DNA of 64,000 nt from Nocardioides flavus (ex Wang et al. 2016) (GTDB lineage: Bacteria; Actinomycetota; Actinomycetes; Propionibacteriales; Nocardioidaceae). The position numbers were made by a program, and so were the translations under genes. Below the pieces are notes generated by a model that saw only the letters and a program-made list of their open reading frames with translations, ran no database searches and was not told the DNA's origin. The stretch spans positions 372,001 through 436,000 of the forward strand of contig NZ_BNAD01000001.1 of assembly GCF_014653115.1 (NCBI RefSeq), written 5' to 3'. Position 1 is the first letter of the stretch; every line of letters begins with the position of its first letter. Shown here in pieces: positions 24,777 to 32,565 of this stretch.

Positions 24777-25553
24777 ATGACCACCTCCGACGTGACCGCC
24801 GCGGGCGTCGACGCCCCGGCGCTGCGCTCGCTGCGGGCCTGGAACCTCGGCCTCACCGTGCTGCACCTCGCCCAGGCGGTCGCGGTCGTGGTCCTCGCGA
24901 CCGACTTCGCGATCACCCTCACCCAGACGCTGCCGACCGGCCCGCCCGGCACCCCGACCGCGTCGCCCGAGGCCCTGTTCGACCTGCCCGTCGGGGTGGC
25001 GATCGCCGTCTTCCTGGCGCTGGCCGGGCTCGACCACCTGCTCACCGCGACGGTCCTGCGCGTGTCGTACGAGCGCGACCTGCGCCGCGGCATCAACCGG
25101 TTCCGGTGGGTGGAGTACTCGTTCAGCGCGACGATCATGGTCGTGCTGATCGCGCTCTACTCCGGGATCGTCGACGTCGCCGCGCTGATCGGCATCATCG
25201 GCGCCAACGTGGCGATGATCCTGTTCGGCTGGCTGCAGGAGTCGGCCAACCCGCCCGGCGCCACCGCCCGCACGATGAAGCCGTTCTGGTTCGGCTGCGT
25301 CGCCGGCGCCGCGCCGTGGGTGGCGATCGGCTACGTCATCGTCGCCGCGGAGGAGGTGCCCGGCTTCGTCGTCGGCATCTTCGTGTCGCTCTTCGTCTTC
25401 TTCAACAGCTTCGCGCTGAACCAGTGGCTGCAGTACCGCCAGGTCGGGCCGTGGCGCAGCTACGCCTTCGGCGAGAAGGCCTACCTCGTGCTCAGCCTCG
25501 TCGCGAAGTCGGCGCTCGCCTGGCAGATCTTCGGCGGGTCCCTGGCCGGGTAG
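24777..25553 (+). CDS. Heliorhodopsin
   Basis: The 258-residue, seven-helix protein carries the heliorhodopsin signatures: RWVEYSFSATIM with Glu113 as the likely Schiff-base counterion, NVAMILFGWLQE, NQWLQYRQVGPWRSYAFGEK, and Lys244 in SLVAKSALAW in the last helix for retinal. Heliorhodopsins are a distant, inverted-topology branch of microbial rhodopsins with slow photocycles. Most do not pump ions, and a sensory or enzyme-modulating role is proposed. No carotenoid or retinal synthesis gene is in the window. A CATGAT hexamer ends 6 nt before the ATG, fitting a leaderless mRNA. ANTAR signalling genes follow. Confidence 0.92.
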   Translation: MTTSDVTAAGVDAPALRSLRAWNLGLTVLHLAQAVAVVVLATDFAITLTQTLPTGPPGTPTASPEALFDLPVGVAIAVFLALAGLDHLLTATVLRVSYERDLRRGINRFRWVEYSFSATIMVVLIALYSGIVDVAALIGIIGANVAMILFGWLQESANPPGATARTMKPFWFGCVAGAAPWVAIGYVIVAAEEVPGFVVGIFVSLFVFFNSFALNQWLQYRQVGPWRSYAFGEKAYLVLSLVAKSALAWQIFGGSLAG

Positions 25554-25596
25554 GCGCCCGACCCGAGGGGCGTCCCGTGGTCCGTGGATCGATCCC

Positions 25597-25625
25597 TTGT
25601 CGGCCCTCGGACCCGGTGTTATCTT
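25597..25625 (+). promoter_or_regulatory. Probable promoter of the ANTAR gene
   Basis: TTGTCG at 25597-25602 and TATCTT at 25620-25625 are 17 nt apart, an ideal spacing for the main sigma factor. Transcription would start near 25632 and give a leader of about 78 nt containing a hairpin, unlike the leaderless genes around it. Confidence 0.6.
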
Positions 25626-25640
25626 CGATCCCAGCACTGT

Positions 25641-25659
25641 GCTCCCCGTCACAGGGAGC
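25641..25659 (+). promoter_or_regulatory. Leader hairpin before the ANTAR gene
   Basis: GCTCCC and GGGAGC pair around a 7-nt loop CGTCACA in the predicted leader. ANTAR proteins act on RNA hairpins to prevent termination, so an autoregulatory target is conceivable. The classical two-hairpin ANTAR target with A1/G4 loops was not found. Confidence 0.4.
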
Positions 25660-25709
25660 CCCACCCCAGACCCCCGGTGGAACGTCGACACACGTCCCGG
25701 AGGGTGGGC

Positions 25710-26114
25710 ATGCATCGATTTCTGAACGAGTCGGACAGCTGCGTCGTGGACCAGGCCAGGGGCGCGTTGATGCTCCAGTACGGCATCGGGTCGCGCGAGG
25801 CGCTGGCCGTGCTGGACCGGTGGGCACAGGAGGCAGGGGTCGACCTCGTCGAGGTCGCAGAGGCGCTGGTCCACGGCATCTGCCTGGGCCGCGTCACCGA
25901 CGAGACCGCGGTGCTCGTCCGCTGGCTCGAGCAGCGGATGCGCGGCGACATCGGTGATGTACGGGGGACGACGGAGGGGTCGGCGTCGGGGGTGAGCACG
26001 GCGGTCGCGCGCGTGCCCGCGCCGACCCCTTCCGTGTCGGCCACCGTGCCCGGTCCACGTCAGTGGCGCTACTCGTCGGCGGTCCACGCCGCCCGGGTGC
26101 TCCGCAGCCGCTGA
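25710..26114 (+). CDS. Small ANTAR-domain protein
   Basis: The 134-residue protein contains an ANTAR-like three-helix domain at about residues 9-55: DQARGALMLQYGIGSREALAVLDRWAQEAGVDL, then VEVAEALVHGI. This is followed by a low-complexity Ala/Pro/Val tail. ANTAR domains bind dual-hairpin RNA and act as antiterminators. There is no sensor domain, so it may depend on a partner, possibly the PAS-ANTAR protein encoded next. The ATG is set by GGAGGG. Confidence 0.78.
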   Translation: MHRFLNESDSCVVDQARGALMLQYGIGSREALAVLDRWAQEAGVDLVEVAEALVHGICLGRVTDETAVLVRWLEQRMRGDIGDVRGTTEGSASGVSTAVARVPAPTPSVSATVPGPRQWRYSSAVHAARVLRSR

Positions 26115-26193
26115 GCGGACCACACCCGGCCGGGCGCGGACACAGTGCCGTTGGACCCTGACGCGCCCCCGTCGGCGGGCGCATGATGGACCC

Positions 26194-27123
26194 ATGGGGG
26201 ATGACGAGCGCATCACCGCCGCCGAGCAGCTGGCGGCCATCGGGCAGGCAGTGATCACCACGGACCCCGACGGCGTCGTCGTCTACTGGAACGCCGCCGC
26301 CGAGCGGTTGTACGGCTGGACGGCGCAGGAGGCGGTCGGTCGCCCGATCGGGGAGGTCACCGTCTCCGAGGTGGGCCAGGACGTCGCCGCCGCGATCATG
26401 GCGGCCCTGCGGGACGGGATCCCGTGGACCGGCGGCTTCCCCGTACGACGCAAGGACGGCAGCGCCTTCCCGGCGCTCGTGACCGACGCCGGCGTCTATC
26501 GTGGCGGCGACCTCGTCGGCATCGTCGGCGTGTCCACCAACCTCGGTACGGCCATCCGTCCCCTCCTCGAGCGCTCGACCGACGCGGCGCTGGTCCTGCG
26601 CCACGACGCAGTCATCTCCTATGCGAGCCCGGCGGTGGAGCTGCTCTTCGGGTGGGAGCAGGACGCGCTGATCGGCACCTCCGTGGTCGACCTGCTGCAC
26701 GACGAGGACCGGCCCGCGCTGGGCCAGCTCCTCGAGGACGTCGTCGCCCATCCGGGTCCGCACCCGCCCGCCGAGGTGCGGGTCCAGGCGTTCCACGACT
26801 GGCGGTGGGCCGAGGCGGCCTTCACCAACCTGCTCGACGACCCCACGGTGCGCGGGGTCGTGTGCAACCTGCGGCCCAGCCCGACCCGGATGGCCGTGGA
26901 GCTCGCGGAGGACCGGGCGCGCCACCTCGAGACGGCCCTGCAGACGCGGCTCGTCATCGAGCTCGCGAAGGGCTTCCTCATGGGCCGCGACGGGGTGAGC
27001 GCGGACGAGGCGTTCTGCGCGCTCCGGTCCTACGCGCGCTCGCACCACCTGACGCTGCACGACGTGTGCCGGCGGGTGGTCGACGGCGAGGTGCAGGTCT
27101 CCGCGGTGGTCGGGCGCGAGTGA
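26194..27123 (+). CDS. PAS-PAS-ANTAR regulator
   Basis: The 309-residue protein has two PAS sensor domains: about 10-115, with VVYWNAAAERLYGWTAQEAVG, and about 125-225, with ISYASPAVELLFGWEQDALIG. A linker helix leads to a C-terminal ANTAR domain (TRLVIELAKGFLMGRDGVSADEAFCALRSYAR). It should sense a small ligand, light or redox signal and bind RNA to control termination. A CATGAT hexamer ends 6 nt before the ATG, so it probably has its own leaderless promoter despite the short distance to the previous ANTAR gene. Confidence 0.88.
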   Translation: MGDDERITAAEQLAAIGQAVITTDPDGVVVYWNAAAERLYGWTAQEAVGRPIGEVTVSEVGQDVAAAIMAALRDGIPWTGGFPVRRKDGSAFPALVTDAGVYRGGDLVGIVGVSTNLGTAIRPLLERSTDAALVLRHDAVISYASPAVELLFGWEQDALIGTSVVDLLHDEDRPALGQLLEDVVAHPGPHPPAEVRVQAFHDWRWAEAAFTNLLDDPTVRGVVCNLRPSPTRMAVELAEDRARHLETALQTRLVIELAKGFLMGRDGVSADEAFCALRSYARSHHLTLHDVCRRVVDGEVQVSAVVGRE

Positions 27124-27143
27124 GGTCCTGCGAGGATCGGCGG

Positions 27144-27908
27144 GTGAACCGTCGCGCACTCGTCCGCCGCCCCAGCCCTCGCCTCGCCGAGGGACTGCTG
27201 ACCCACCTCGACCGGGTCCCCGTCGACCTCGACCTCGCGCTGCACCAGTGGGAGGCGTACGTCGCCGCCCTGCAGGCCGAGGGCTGGGAGACGATCGAGG
27301 TGCCGGAGGCGCCGGAGTGCCCAGACTCGGTCTTCGTCGAGGACACGGTCGTGATGTACGGCGACCTCGCCGTCATCACCCGGCCCGGGGCCGACGAGCG
27401 CAAGCCCGAGACCGCGGGCACCGAGCAGGTCCTGCGCGAGCTGGGCCACCGCATCGCGCACATCGAGGCGCCCGGCACCCTCGACGGCGGCGACGTGCTC
27501 AAGCACGACGGCACCGTGTGGGTCGGGCTCGGCGGCCGTACGAACCGGGCCGGCATCGACCAGCTCGCCGCCCTGCTCGCGCCGCTCGGCGCCTCCGTCG
27601 TCGCGGTCCCGCTGACCAGGGCGCTGCACCTCAAGTCCGCGGTGACGGCGCTGCCCGACGGCACGGTCGTGGGGTGGCCGGACGTGGTCGACGACCCGGG
27701 GGTGTGGCCGTCCTTCCTCGCCGTCCCCGAGGAGCCGGGCGCACACGTGGTGCTGCTCGACGAGTCCACCGTGCTGATGTCGGCGGCCGCACCGCGCACC
27801 CGCGCGCTCTACGAGGAGCGCGGGTTGCGCGTGGTGGGCGTCGACGTCACGGAGTACGAGAAGCTCGAGGGCTGCGTGACCTGCCTGTCCGTACGCCTGC
27901 GGGGCTGA
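27144..27908 (+). CDS. ddaH: Dimethylarginine dimethylaminohydrolase / amidinotransferase-fold hydrolase
   Basis: The 254-residue protein has the pentein fold of guanidino-group hydrolases. Landmarks are FVEDTVVMYGDLAVITRPGA, GTLDGGDVLKHDGTVWVGL, the His in ALHLKSAVTALPDG and the nucleophile Cys in EGCVTCLSVRL near the C-terminus. DDAH converts methylarginines to citrulline plus methylamine; some bacterial homologues act on related guanidines. The start is a GTG. Its last 62 nt overlap the convergent gene on the other strand. Confidence 0.87.
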   Translation: MNRRALVRRPSPRLAEGLLTHLDRVPVDLDLALHQWEAYVAALQAEGWETIEVPEAPECPDSVFVEDTVVMYGDLAVITRPGADERKPETAGTEQVLRELGHRIAHIEAPGTLDGGDVLKHDGTVWVGLGGRTNRAGIDQLAALLAPLGASVVAVPLTRALHLKSAVTALPDGTVVGWPDVVDDPGVWPSFLAVPEEPGAHVVLLDESTVLMSAAAPRTRALYEERGLRVVGVDVTEYEKLEGCVTCLSVRLRG

Positions 27909-28299
27909 CGCGGCGGCGCACCTCCGTCACGACGGCCTCGGCCCCCATCTGCTGGACGTCACCGACCCGCTCCCCGTCGACGAGGAGCGAGCCGGCCGTG
28001 GTGGCGCGGTTGGCCTCCTTGAGCGCCGCCCAGGTGCCCCGGCGACGGCGTACGGCCCGGAACACGCTGGGCAGGAGGTAGGCGGTGTTGTCGGCGCCGA
28101 CGATCTGCACGTCGGCCTCGGGCACCTCGGCGAGGAGCCGGAGATGGGCCTCGGCGACGGTGCCCACCTCCTGGTCGTGCGCGCGCGGACCGTCGACCCG
28201 GCCGTCGAAGCAGAGGCCGTCGCGGGCCTCCCCGCCGCAGCACCCGGTGCCGCCGTGGGCATCGGTCCACGGCCGCACCAGCACCACGCGCACGGTCAT
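27847..28299 (-). CDS. Conserved small protein downstream of cstA, unknown function
   Basis: The 150-residue soluble protein has a Cys-Cys motif HGGTGCCGGEARDG close to the N-terminus, a central VPEADVQIVGADNTAYLLP segment, and a basic helix FRAVRRRRGTWAALKEAN. The ATG overlaps the cstA stop (ATGA), so it is cotranscribed. The vicinal cysteines suggest a metal or thiol-redox function, but I do not recognise a named family. The C-terminal 20 codons overlap ddaH in antisense, so the real end may be functionally unimportant. Confidence 0.7.
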   Translation of the reverse strand: MTVRVVLVRPWTDAHGGTGCCGGEARDGLCFDGRVDGPRAHDQEVGTVAEAHLRLLAEVPEADVQIVGADNTAYLLPSVFRAVRRRRGTWAALKEANRATTAGSLLVDGERVGDVQQMGAEAVVTEVRRRVSPAGVRTGRSRSPRASRTP

Positions 28300-30005
28300 C
28301 TGGTGGTCACGTCCGAGTCGTCGCCCAGCGGGCTGCCGGCCTCGTCGTACTCCCGGCGGCTGCCCCGGCGAAGCGCCCCGGCGGCCTCGACGATCAGCCA
28401 CAGCGCCAGCACGAAGATGACCGCGTCGAGCGGGGCGAGCACCCAGCGCTCGCTCCACGACTCGCCCTGGGTGAAGTCCCAGAACTGGCTGAACAGCGCC
28501 CATGTGGTCATCGCCAGCAGGAAGACCAGGGGGGTGACGGCGGGCAGCGGGTTGCGCTTCATCCGGAGCACCCACACCGCGACGACGGTGAGCGCGAGCC
28601 CTGCCGTGAGCTGGTTGGTGGTGCCGAACAACCGCCAGAGCACGCCGAACGTGTAGCCGGCGTCGCCCCCGCCGGGGACCAGCGCCATCGCCATCGGGAC
28701 CGCGACCGCGACGAGGCCGGCGAGCGTCAGGTTGCGCGCGAGCGAGTGCCAGCCGGCCAGCTCCGCGATCTCCTGGACGATGTAGCGCTGGAGGCGGACC
28801 CCGGTGTCCATCGTCGTGGCGGCGAAGGAGATGACCACGACGGCCGCGAAGATGACGGCGAGCTCGAGCGGCACGCCGAGGTTGTTGGCGAACACGGCCA
28901 CACCGTTCACGAAGTTGCCCACCGCCCCGCCGGACGCGGTGGCGAAGTCGGGGTAGAGCGCCTCCCACTCGCTCCGTGTCGCGACCACGCCGGCCGTCAC
29001 CGCGAGGACGGCGCCGGTCGCGAGGCTGCCCTCGCCCACGGCACCCATGTAGCCGACGTAGCGGGCGTCGGTCTCCTTGTCGATCTGCTTGGCGGTGGTG
29101 CCCGAGGAGACGAGGGAGTGGAACCCGGAGATCGCGCCGCAGGCGATCGTGATGAAGAGGAACGGGAAGATCGACGGCGAGCCGTCGGGGACGTCGTTGA
29201 CCAGCGGAGCGACGATCTCGTTCCAGCCGACCAGCATGCCCAGTCCGATCACGCCGAGCGCGATGAACAGCTGGTGGGAGTTGATGTAGTCACGCGGCTG
29301 GAGCAGCATCCACACCGGGATCCGCGAGGCCACGAACGTGTAGGCGAACAGGATGACCACCCACACCGTGCGCGGCTCGACCCCGACCGCCTCGGCGAGC
29401 GGAGCGAGGTCGATCGGGAACTGCTGCCCGACCCAGATCAGCAGGTAGAGGCCGATGACCCCGAGGATCGAGGGCACCAGTGCGGCCGACCGGGTCTTGT
29501 AGATGTACTGGCCGATCGCCATGGCGAGCGGGATCTCGACGAAGATCGGGATCACCGCACCCGGGTTGGCGATGAAGAGGTTCGAGATCACCACCGCGAA
29601 CACCGCGTTCACGAGCGTCAGCAGGAAGAAGATGATCAGCAGGAAGAGCGTCCGCGCGCGCTTGCTGATCACGTCCTGCGCGATGGTGCCGATGTTCTTG
29701 GCGCGGTGCCGCAGGGAGACCGCGAGGGACCCGAAGTCGTGGACGCCCGCGGCGAAGATCGTGCCCAGCACGATCCAGGCCAGCGCCGGCCCCCAGCCCC
29801 AGAAGACCGCGATCGCCGGTCCCACGATGGGCGCGGCGCCGGCGACCGAGGTGAAGTGGTGGCCGAAGACGACGTGCTTGTTGGTGGGGACGAAGTCGAT
29901 CCCGTCCCGGAACTGGTGCGCGGGCGTGAGGAACCCCGGGTCCAGGGCGTACACGCGCTCGGCGAGGTAGGCCGAGTAGTAGCGGTACCCGAGGAAGAAC
30001 AGCAC
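28296..30005 (-). CDS. cstA: CstA-family (carbon starvation) transporter, possibly shortened at the N-terminus
   Basis: The 569-residue, highly hydrophobic protein has many transmembrane helices. The CstA signature DFVPTNKHVVFGHHFTSVAG opens the conserved core, followed by GPAIAVFWGWGPALAWIVLG and AGVHDFGS. CstA proteins import peptides or pyruvate under carbon limitation. The GTG at 30005 has an AGGAGG 7 nt upstream. It begins directly at LFFLGYRYYSAYLAE, whereas family members normally have about ten more residues completing the first helix. Coding sequence of another gene on the opposite strand starts at exactly this point, suggesting a deletion junction. Confidence 0.85.
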   Translation of the reverse strand: MLFFLGYRYYSAYLAERVYALDPGFLTPAHQFRDGIDFVPTNKHVVFGHHFTSVAGAAPIVGPAIAVFWGWGPALAWIVLGTIFAAGVHDFGSLAVSLRHRAKNIGTIAQDVISKRARTLFLLIIFFLLTLVNAVFAVVISNLFIANPGAVIPIFVEIPLAMAIGQYIYKTRSAALVPSILGVIGLYLLIWVGQQFPIDLAPLAEAVGVEPRTVWVVILFAYTFVASRIPVWMLLQPRDYINSHQLFIALGVIGLGMLVGWNEIVAPLVNDVPDGSPSIFPFLFITIACGAISGFHSLVSSGTTAKQIDKETDARYVGYMGAVGEGSLATGAVLAVTAGVVATRSEWEALYPDFATASGGAVGNFVNGVAVFANNLGVPLELAVIFAAVVVISFAATTMDTGVRLQRYIVQEIAELAGWHSLARNLTLAGLVAVAVPMAMALVPGGGDAGYTFGVLWRLFGTTNQLTAGLALTVVAVWVLRMKRNPLPAVTPLVFLLAMTTWALFSQFWDFTQGESWSERWVLAPLDAVIFVLALWLIVEAAGALRRGSRREYDEAGSPLGDDSDVTTR

Positions 30006-30466
30006 CCTCGCGCCTCCTGGCCGACTCGCCCCTCCTGCAGCGCGAGCACTGGTGGTACCTCCCGCGCCTGCTCGTCGAGATCGACGTGGATGCCGTCACC
30101 CCCGCGCAGGTGCGCGACGACTGCGCTCGCGACCACCTCCTCGTCGTGGCGGGCGCCGACGAGCCCGTGGTGCGCGTCGCCCGCCTCTCCGGCGGAGGTC
30201 CCGGGCACATCGCCCTGCGGTCCGGGCACCCGTCCCCGCCGCCACCGGGCCCGGCGGTGCTGTTCGGGCAGGATGCGTCGTTCCCGGACCTGGAGCAGTG
30301 GACCCAGTGGAGCTTCCGCGGTCGGTGGGACGGTGCCGGCCTGGAGGTGGACGAGGCACCGGACACCATCGGCCTGGGACGCCCGCCCGGGTTGCTCCAG
30401 AGGTGGAGGCGTCAGCGCGACCTCGAGCGCCGATGCGTGGCTGCCATCCCCCGGCCCGCGCGCTGA
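30005..30466 (+). pseudogene. 5'-truncated gene fragment abutting cstA
   Basis: From about 30005 to the TGA at 30466 one frame has consistently G/C third positions and reads as a sensible protein: LLQREHWWYLPRLLVEID, then LLVVAGADEPVVRVARLSG, GQDASFPDLEQWTQWSF and a basic helix RWRRQRDLERRC. No ATG or GTG occurs before 30086, 27 codons into the coding signal. The fragment therefore looks as if it had lost its 5' end. A short protein from the GTG at 30086 (126 residues) could still be made. The family was not recognised. Confidence 0.5.
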
Positions 30467-30489
30467 GCTGCCAGTCCTAGGCTCGGTGC

Positions 30490-31407
30490 GTGGCCGAGCA
30501 CCCCCAGACGTTGCCCGCCGCAGGCGCGCACGGCGGTGACGGACCGGCAGTGGCCCGGGCGCTCGGGCTCGATCCGACCGACTTCCTCGACCTCTCGCAG
30601 AACTTGAATCCGTTCGCTGCGGACGTGGCCGAGCTGGTCACCCGACACCTGGACGCCCTGGGCCACTATCCGGACGACCGCCCGGCGACTCGGCTCCTGG
30701 CCCAGGCGCTGGCGGTGGACCCGGAGCGACTGTTGCTGACCAACGGTGGCAGCGAGGCGATCGCACTGCTCGCCGCCGAGCACGGCGGTCAGGTGCTCAG
30801 CGAGCCCGAGTTCGCGCTGCACCCGCGAGGCGACGTCGGACCGGTGTGGCGCAGCGACCCGCACAGTCCTACCGGGCACCTGGCCGGGCCCGAGGAGCAT
30901 GCGGACATCTGGGACGAGGCGTTCTACGCGCTTGCCACGGGCCGCTGGAGTGCTGGCCGCAGGGGCTCGGTCGTCGGCTCCCTCACCAAGACGTTCGCGT
31001 GCCCGGGGCTGCGGCTGGGCTACGTGCTCGTCGAGGACCCGGTGGACCTCGACCGGGTCCGTCGCCATCAGCCGCACTGGTCCACCAGCGCGCTCTCGCT
31101 CGCCGTGCTGCCCGACCTGCTCGAGTCCGCGGATCTCCCCACGTGGTCGGCGCAGATCAGTGACGCACGTGACCGTCTGGTGGCGCTCCTGCGCGCCTAC
31201 GGCCTCGAGGTGACCCACGCCGCTGCCCCCTGGGTGCTGGTGGACCGGCCGGGTCTGCGTGAAGCCCTGGCTCCCCACGGGGTCCTGGTCCGAGACTGCA
31301 CCAGCTTCGGGATGGCAGGTGTCGCACGCGTCGCCGTACCTCATCCGGATCAGCTGGCCCGACTGGGTCGGGCACTCGGCCGCGCCTTGGACCCCCCTGC
31401 GTCCTGA
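30490..31407 (+). CDS. cobC: Threonine-phosphate decarboxylase-like aminotransferase (CobC type)
   Basis: The 305-residue fold-type I PLP protein has an N-terminal DLSQNLNPF block as in CobC/HisC, the phosphate site TNGGSEAIALL, and the Schiff-base Lys in GSLTKTFACPGLRLGY. At about 305 residues it is shorter than HisC (about 350). Its place at the head of a cobalamin locus supports CobC: making the aminopropanol-phosphate arm used by CobD. TAGGCT ends 6 nt before the GTG, so it is probably leaderless. It lies upstream of the riboswitch and is not obviously controlled by it. Confidence 0.83.
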   Translation: MAEHPQTLPAAGAHGGDGPAVARALGLDPTDFLDLSQNLNPFAADVAELVTRHLDALGHYPDDRPATRLLAQALAVDPERLLLTNGGSEAIALLAAEHGGQVLSEPEFALHPRGDVGPVWRSDPHSPTGHLAGPEEHADIWDEAFYALATGRWSAGRRGSVVGSLTKTFACPGLRLGYVLVEDPVDLDRVRRHQPHWSTSALSLAVLPDLLESADLPTWSAQISDARDRLVALLRAYGLEVTHAAAPWVLVDRPGLREALAPHGVLVRDCTSFGMAGVARVAVPHPDQLARLGRALGRALDPPAS

Positions 31408-31421
31408 GCCTTCGCCGGGTC

Positions 31422-31427
31422 TACCCT
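31422..31427 (+). promoter_or_regulatory. -10 element (TACCCT) of the riboswitch transcript
   Basis: TACCCT matches the TAnnnT form seen before many genes in this window. It would start transcription near 31433, at the GCGGGCG that opens the riboswitch. No convincing -35 hexamer was seen. Confidence 0.45.
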
Positions 31428-31432
31428 GTGCG

Positions 31433-31535
31433 GGCGTCCTGAAGACGAAGTCCGGTGAGAGTCCGGCACTGTCCCGCAACGGTCAAGCCACCAGCTCCTG
31501 GTGGACGAGTCCGGTCGATCTTCTCGACGTGAACC
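31433..31535 (+). ncRNA. Cobalamin (B12) riboswitch
   Basis: The leader contains the conserved core TCCGGTGAGAGTCCGGCACT followed by GTCCCGCAACGGT, the hallmark of the B12 aptamer. A downstream AAGCCACCAGCTCCTGGTGGA corresponds to the B12-box region. It precedes btuF and the rest of the cobalamin operon and should switch expression off when adenosylcobalamin is plentiful. The outer limits given are approximate. Confidence 0.88.
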
Positions 31536-31589
31536 GCATCGCCCTCGAGGACTGGGGTGGGTTTCGTCCGGCCACTCGTCGGCGAGCGC

Positions 31590-31614
31590 TTCCTCCTCGA
31601 TCTACCAGGAGGAA
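31590..31614 (+). promoter_or_regulatory. Hairpin pairing with the btuF ribosome-binding site
   Basis: TTCCTCCT at 31590-31597 is the exact complement of AGGAGGAA at 31607-31614, with a 9-nt loop. The second strand is the Shine-Dalgarno sequence of btuF, 2 nt before its TTG. Closing this hairpin would block translation, so the riboswitch probably acts at translation initiation. Confidence 0.75.
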
Positions 31615-31616
31615 CG

Positions 31617-32561
31617 TTGAACCAGCCCCGCAACCTGCCCATCGCGCTGGCCCTCGCGGCCTCGCTCATCCTCGCCGGCTGCGGCGAGGGCGACGACGCC
31701 AGCAGCTCGCCCGCGGCCCCCGAGAACACTGCCTCGTCGGGTGGATATCCGGTGACCATCGACGGCGTCCACGGCGAGGTCACCCTGGACGAGCAGCCTC
31801 AGCGCATCGTCTCCCTCTCACCGTCCGCCACCGAGATCCTGTTCGCCATAGGCGCCGGGGACCAGGTGGTCGCTGCAGATGAGTACTCGACCTACCCCGC
31901 AGAAGCGCCGACCACCGACCTGTCGGCGTACGACCCGAACGTCGAGGCGATCGCCGGCCACGAGCCCGACCTCGTGGTGATCGCCAACGACACCAACGGC
32001 ATCGTCGGGGCGCTGGCCAAGCTCGACATCCCGACCATCGTCAACCCGGCTCCGGCCACCGTCGAGGACGGCTACGACGGCGTCGCCGCCCTCGGCCTGG
32101 CGACCGGTCACGTCGACGAGACCGCGAAGGTGGTCGCGGACATGAGGGCCGAGGTGGCCGACGCGCTCGAAGCAGCCCCTCAGCAGGGCCTGCGGGTCTA
32201 CCACGAGCTGGATGAGGAGCTGTACGCCGCCAGCTCGCACAGCTTCATCGGCTCGGTGTACGACGCGCTCGGTGCGACCAACGTCGCCGACGCGGCTGAC
32301 AAGCAGAGGAGCGGCTACCCGCAGCTCACCGAGGAGGCGGTCATCGCCGCCGACCCGGAGCTGATCGTGATCACCGACCAGGTCAGCTACACCGCCGAGG
32401 ACGTGGCGAGCCGACCCGGCTGGGAGAACGTCAGCGCGGTCAGGAACGGCGACATCGTCACCGTCGACGCCGACATCTCCTCGCGCTGGGGACCACGACT
32501 GCCGCAGATGATCGAGTCGATCGCCGACGCGATGACCTCCCTGAAGACACCCGTCGGCTGA
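31617..32561 (+). CDS. btuF: Cobalamin-binding lipoprotein (BtuF-like)
   Basis: The 314-residue precursor has a hydrophobic signal ending in the lipobox LILAGC (Cys22), then two lobes typical of class III binding proteins: RIVSLSPSATEILFAIGAGDQVVAAD and, near the C-terminus, VRNGDIVTVDADISSRWGPRLPQMI. I chose the rare TTG start because AGGAGGAA stands immediately upstream and it gives a correct signal peptide; longer frames would put the signal 20 residues inside. It captures corrinoids outside the membrane for the BtuCD importer. Confidence 0.88.
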   Translation: MNQPRNLPIALALAASLILAGCGEGDDASSSPAAPENTASSGGYPVTIDGVHGEVTLDEQPQRIVSLSPSATEILFAIGAGDQVVAADEYSTYPAEAPTTDLSAYDPNVEAIAGHEPDLVVIANDTNGIVGALAKLDIPTIVNPAPATVEDGYDGVAALGLATGHVDETAKVVADMRAEVADALEAAPQQGLRVYHELDEELYAASSHSFIGSVYDALGATNVADAADKQRSGYPQLTEEAVIAADPELIVITDQVSYTAEDVASRPGWENVSAVRNGDIVTVDADISSRWGPRLPQMIESIADAMTSLKTPVG

Positions 32562-32565
32562 GCAC

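Noticed and set aside
30086..30466. Annotating the frame from the GTG at 30086 as an intact gene
   Set aside because: Coding signal clearly extends 27 codons upstream of this GTG without a start, so a truncated remnant is the better reading.
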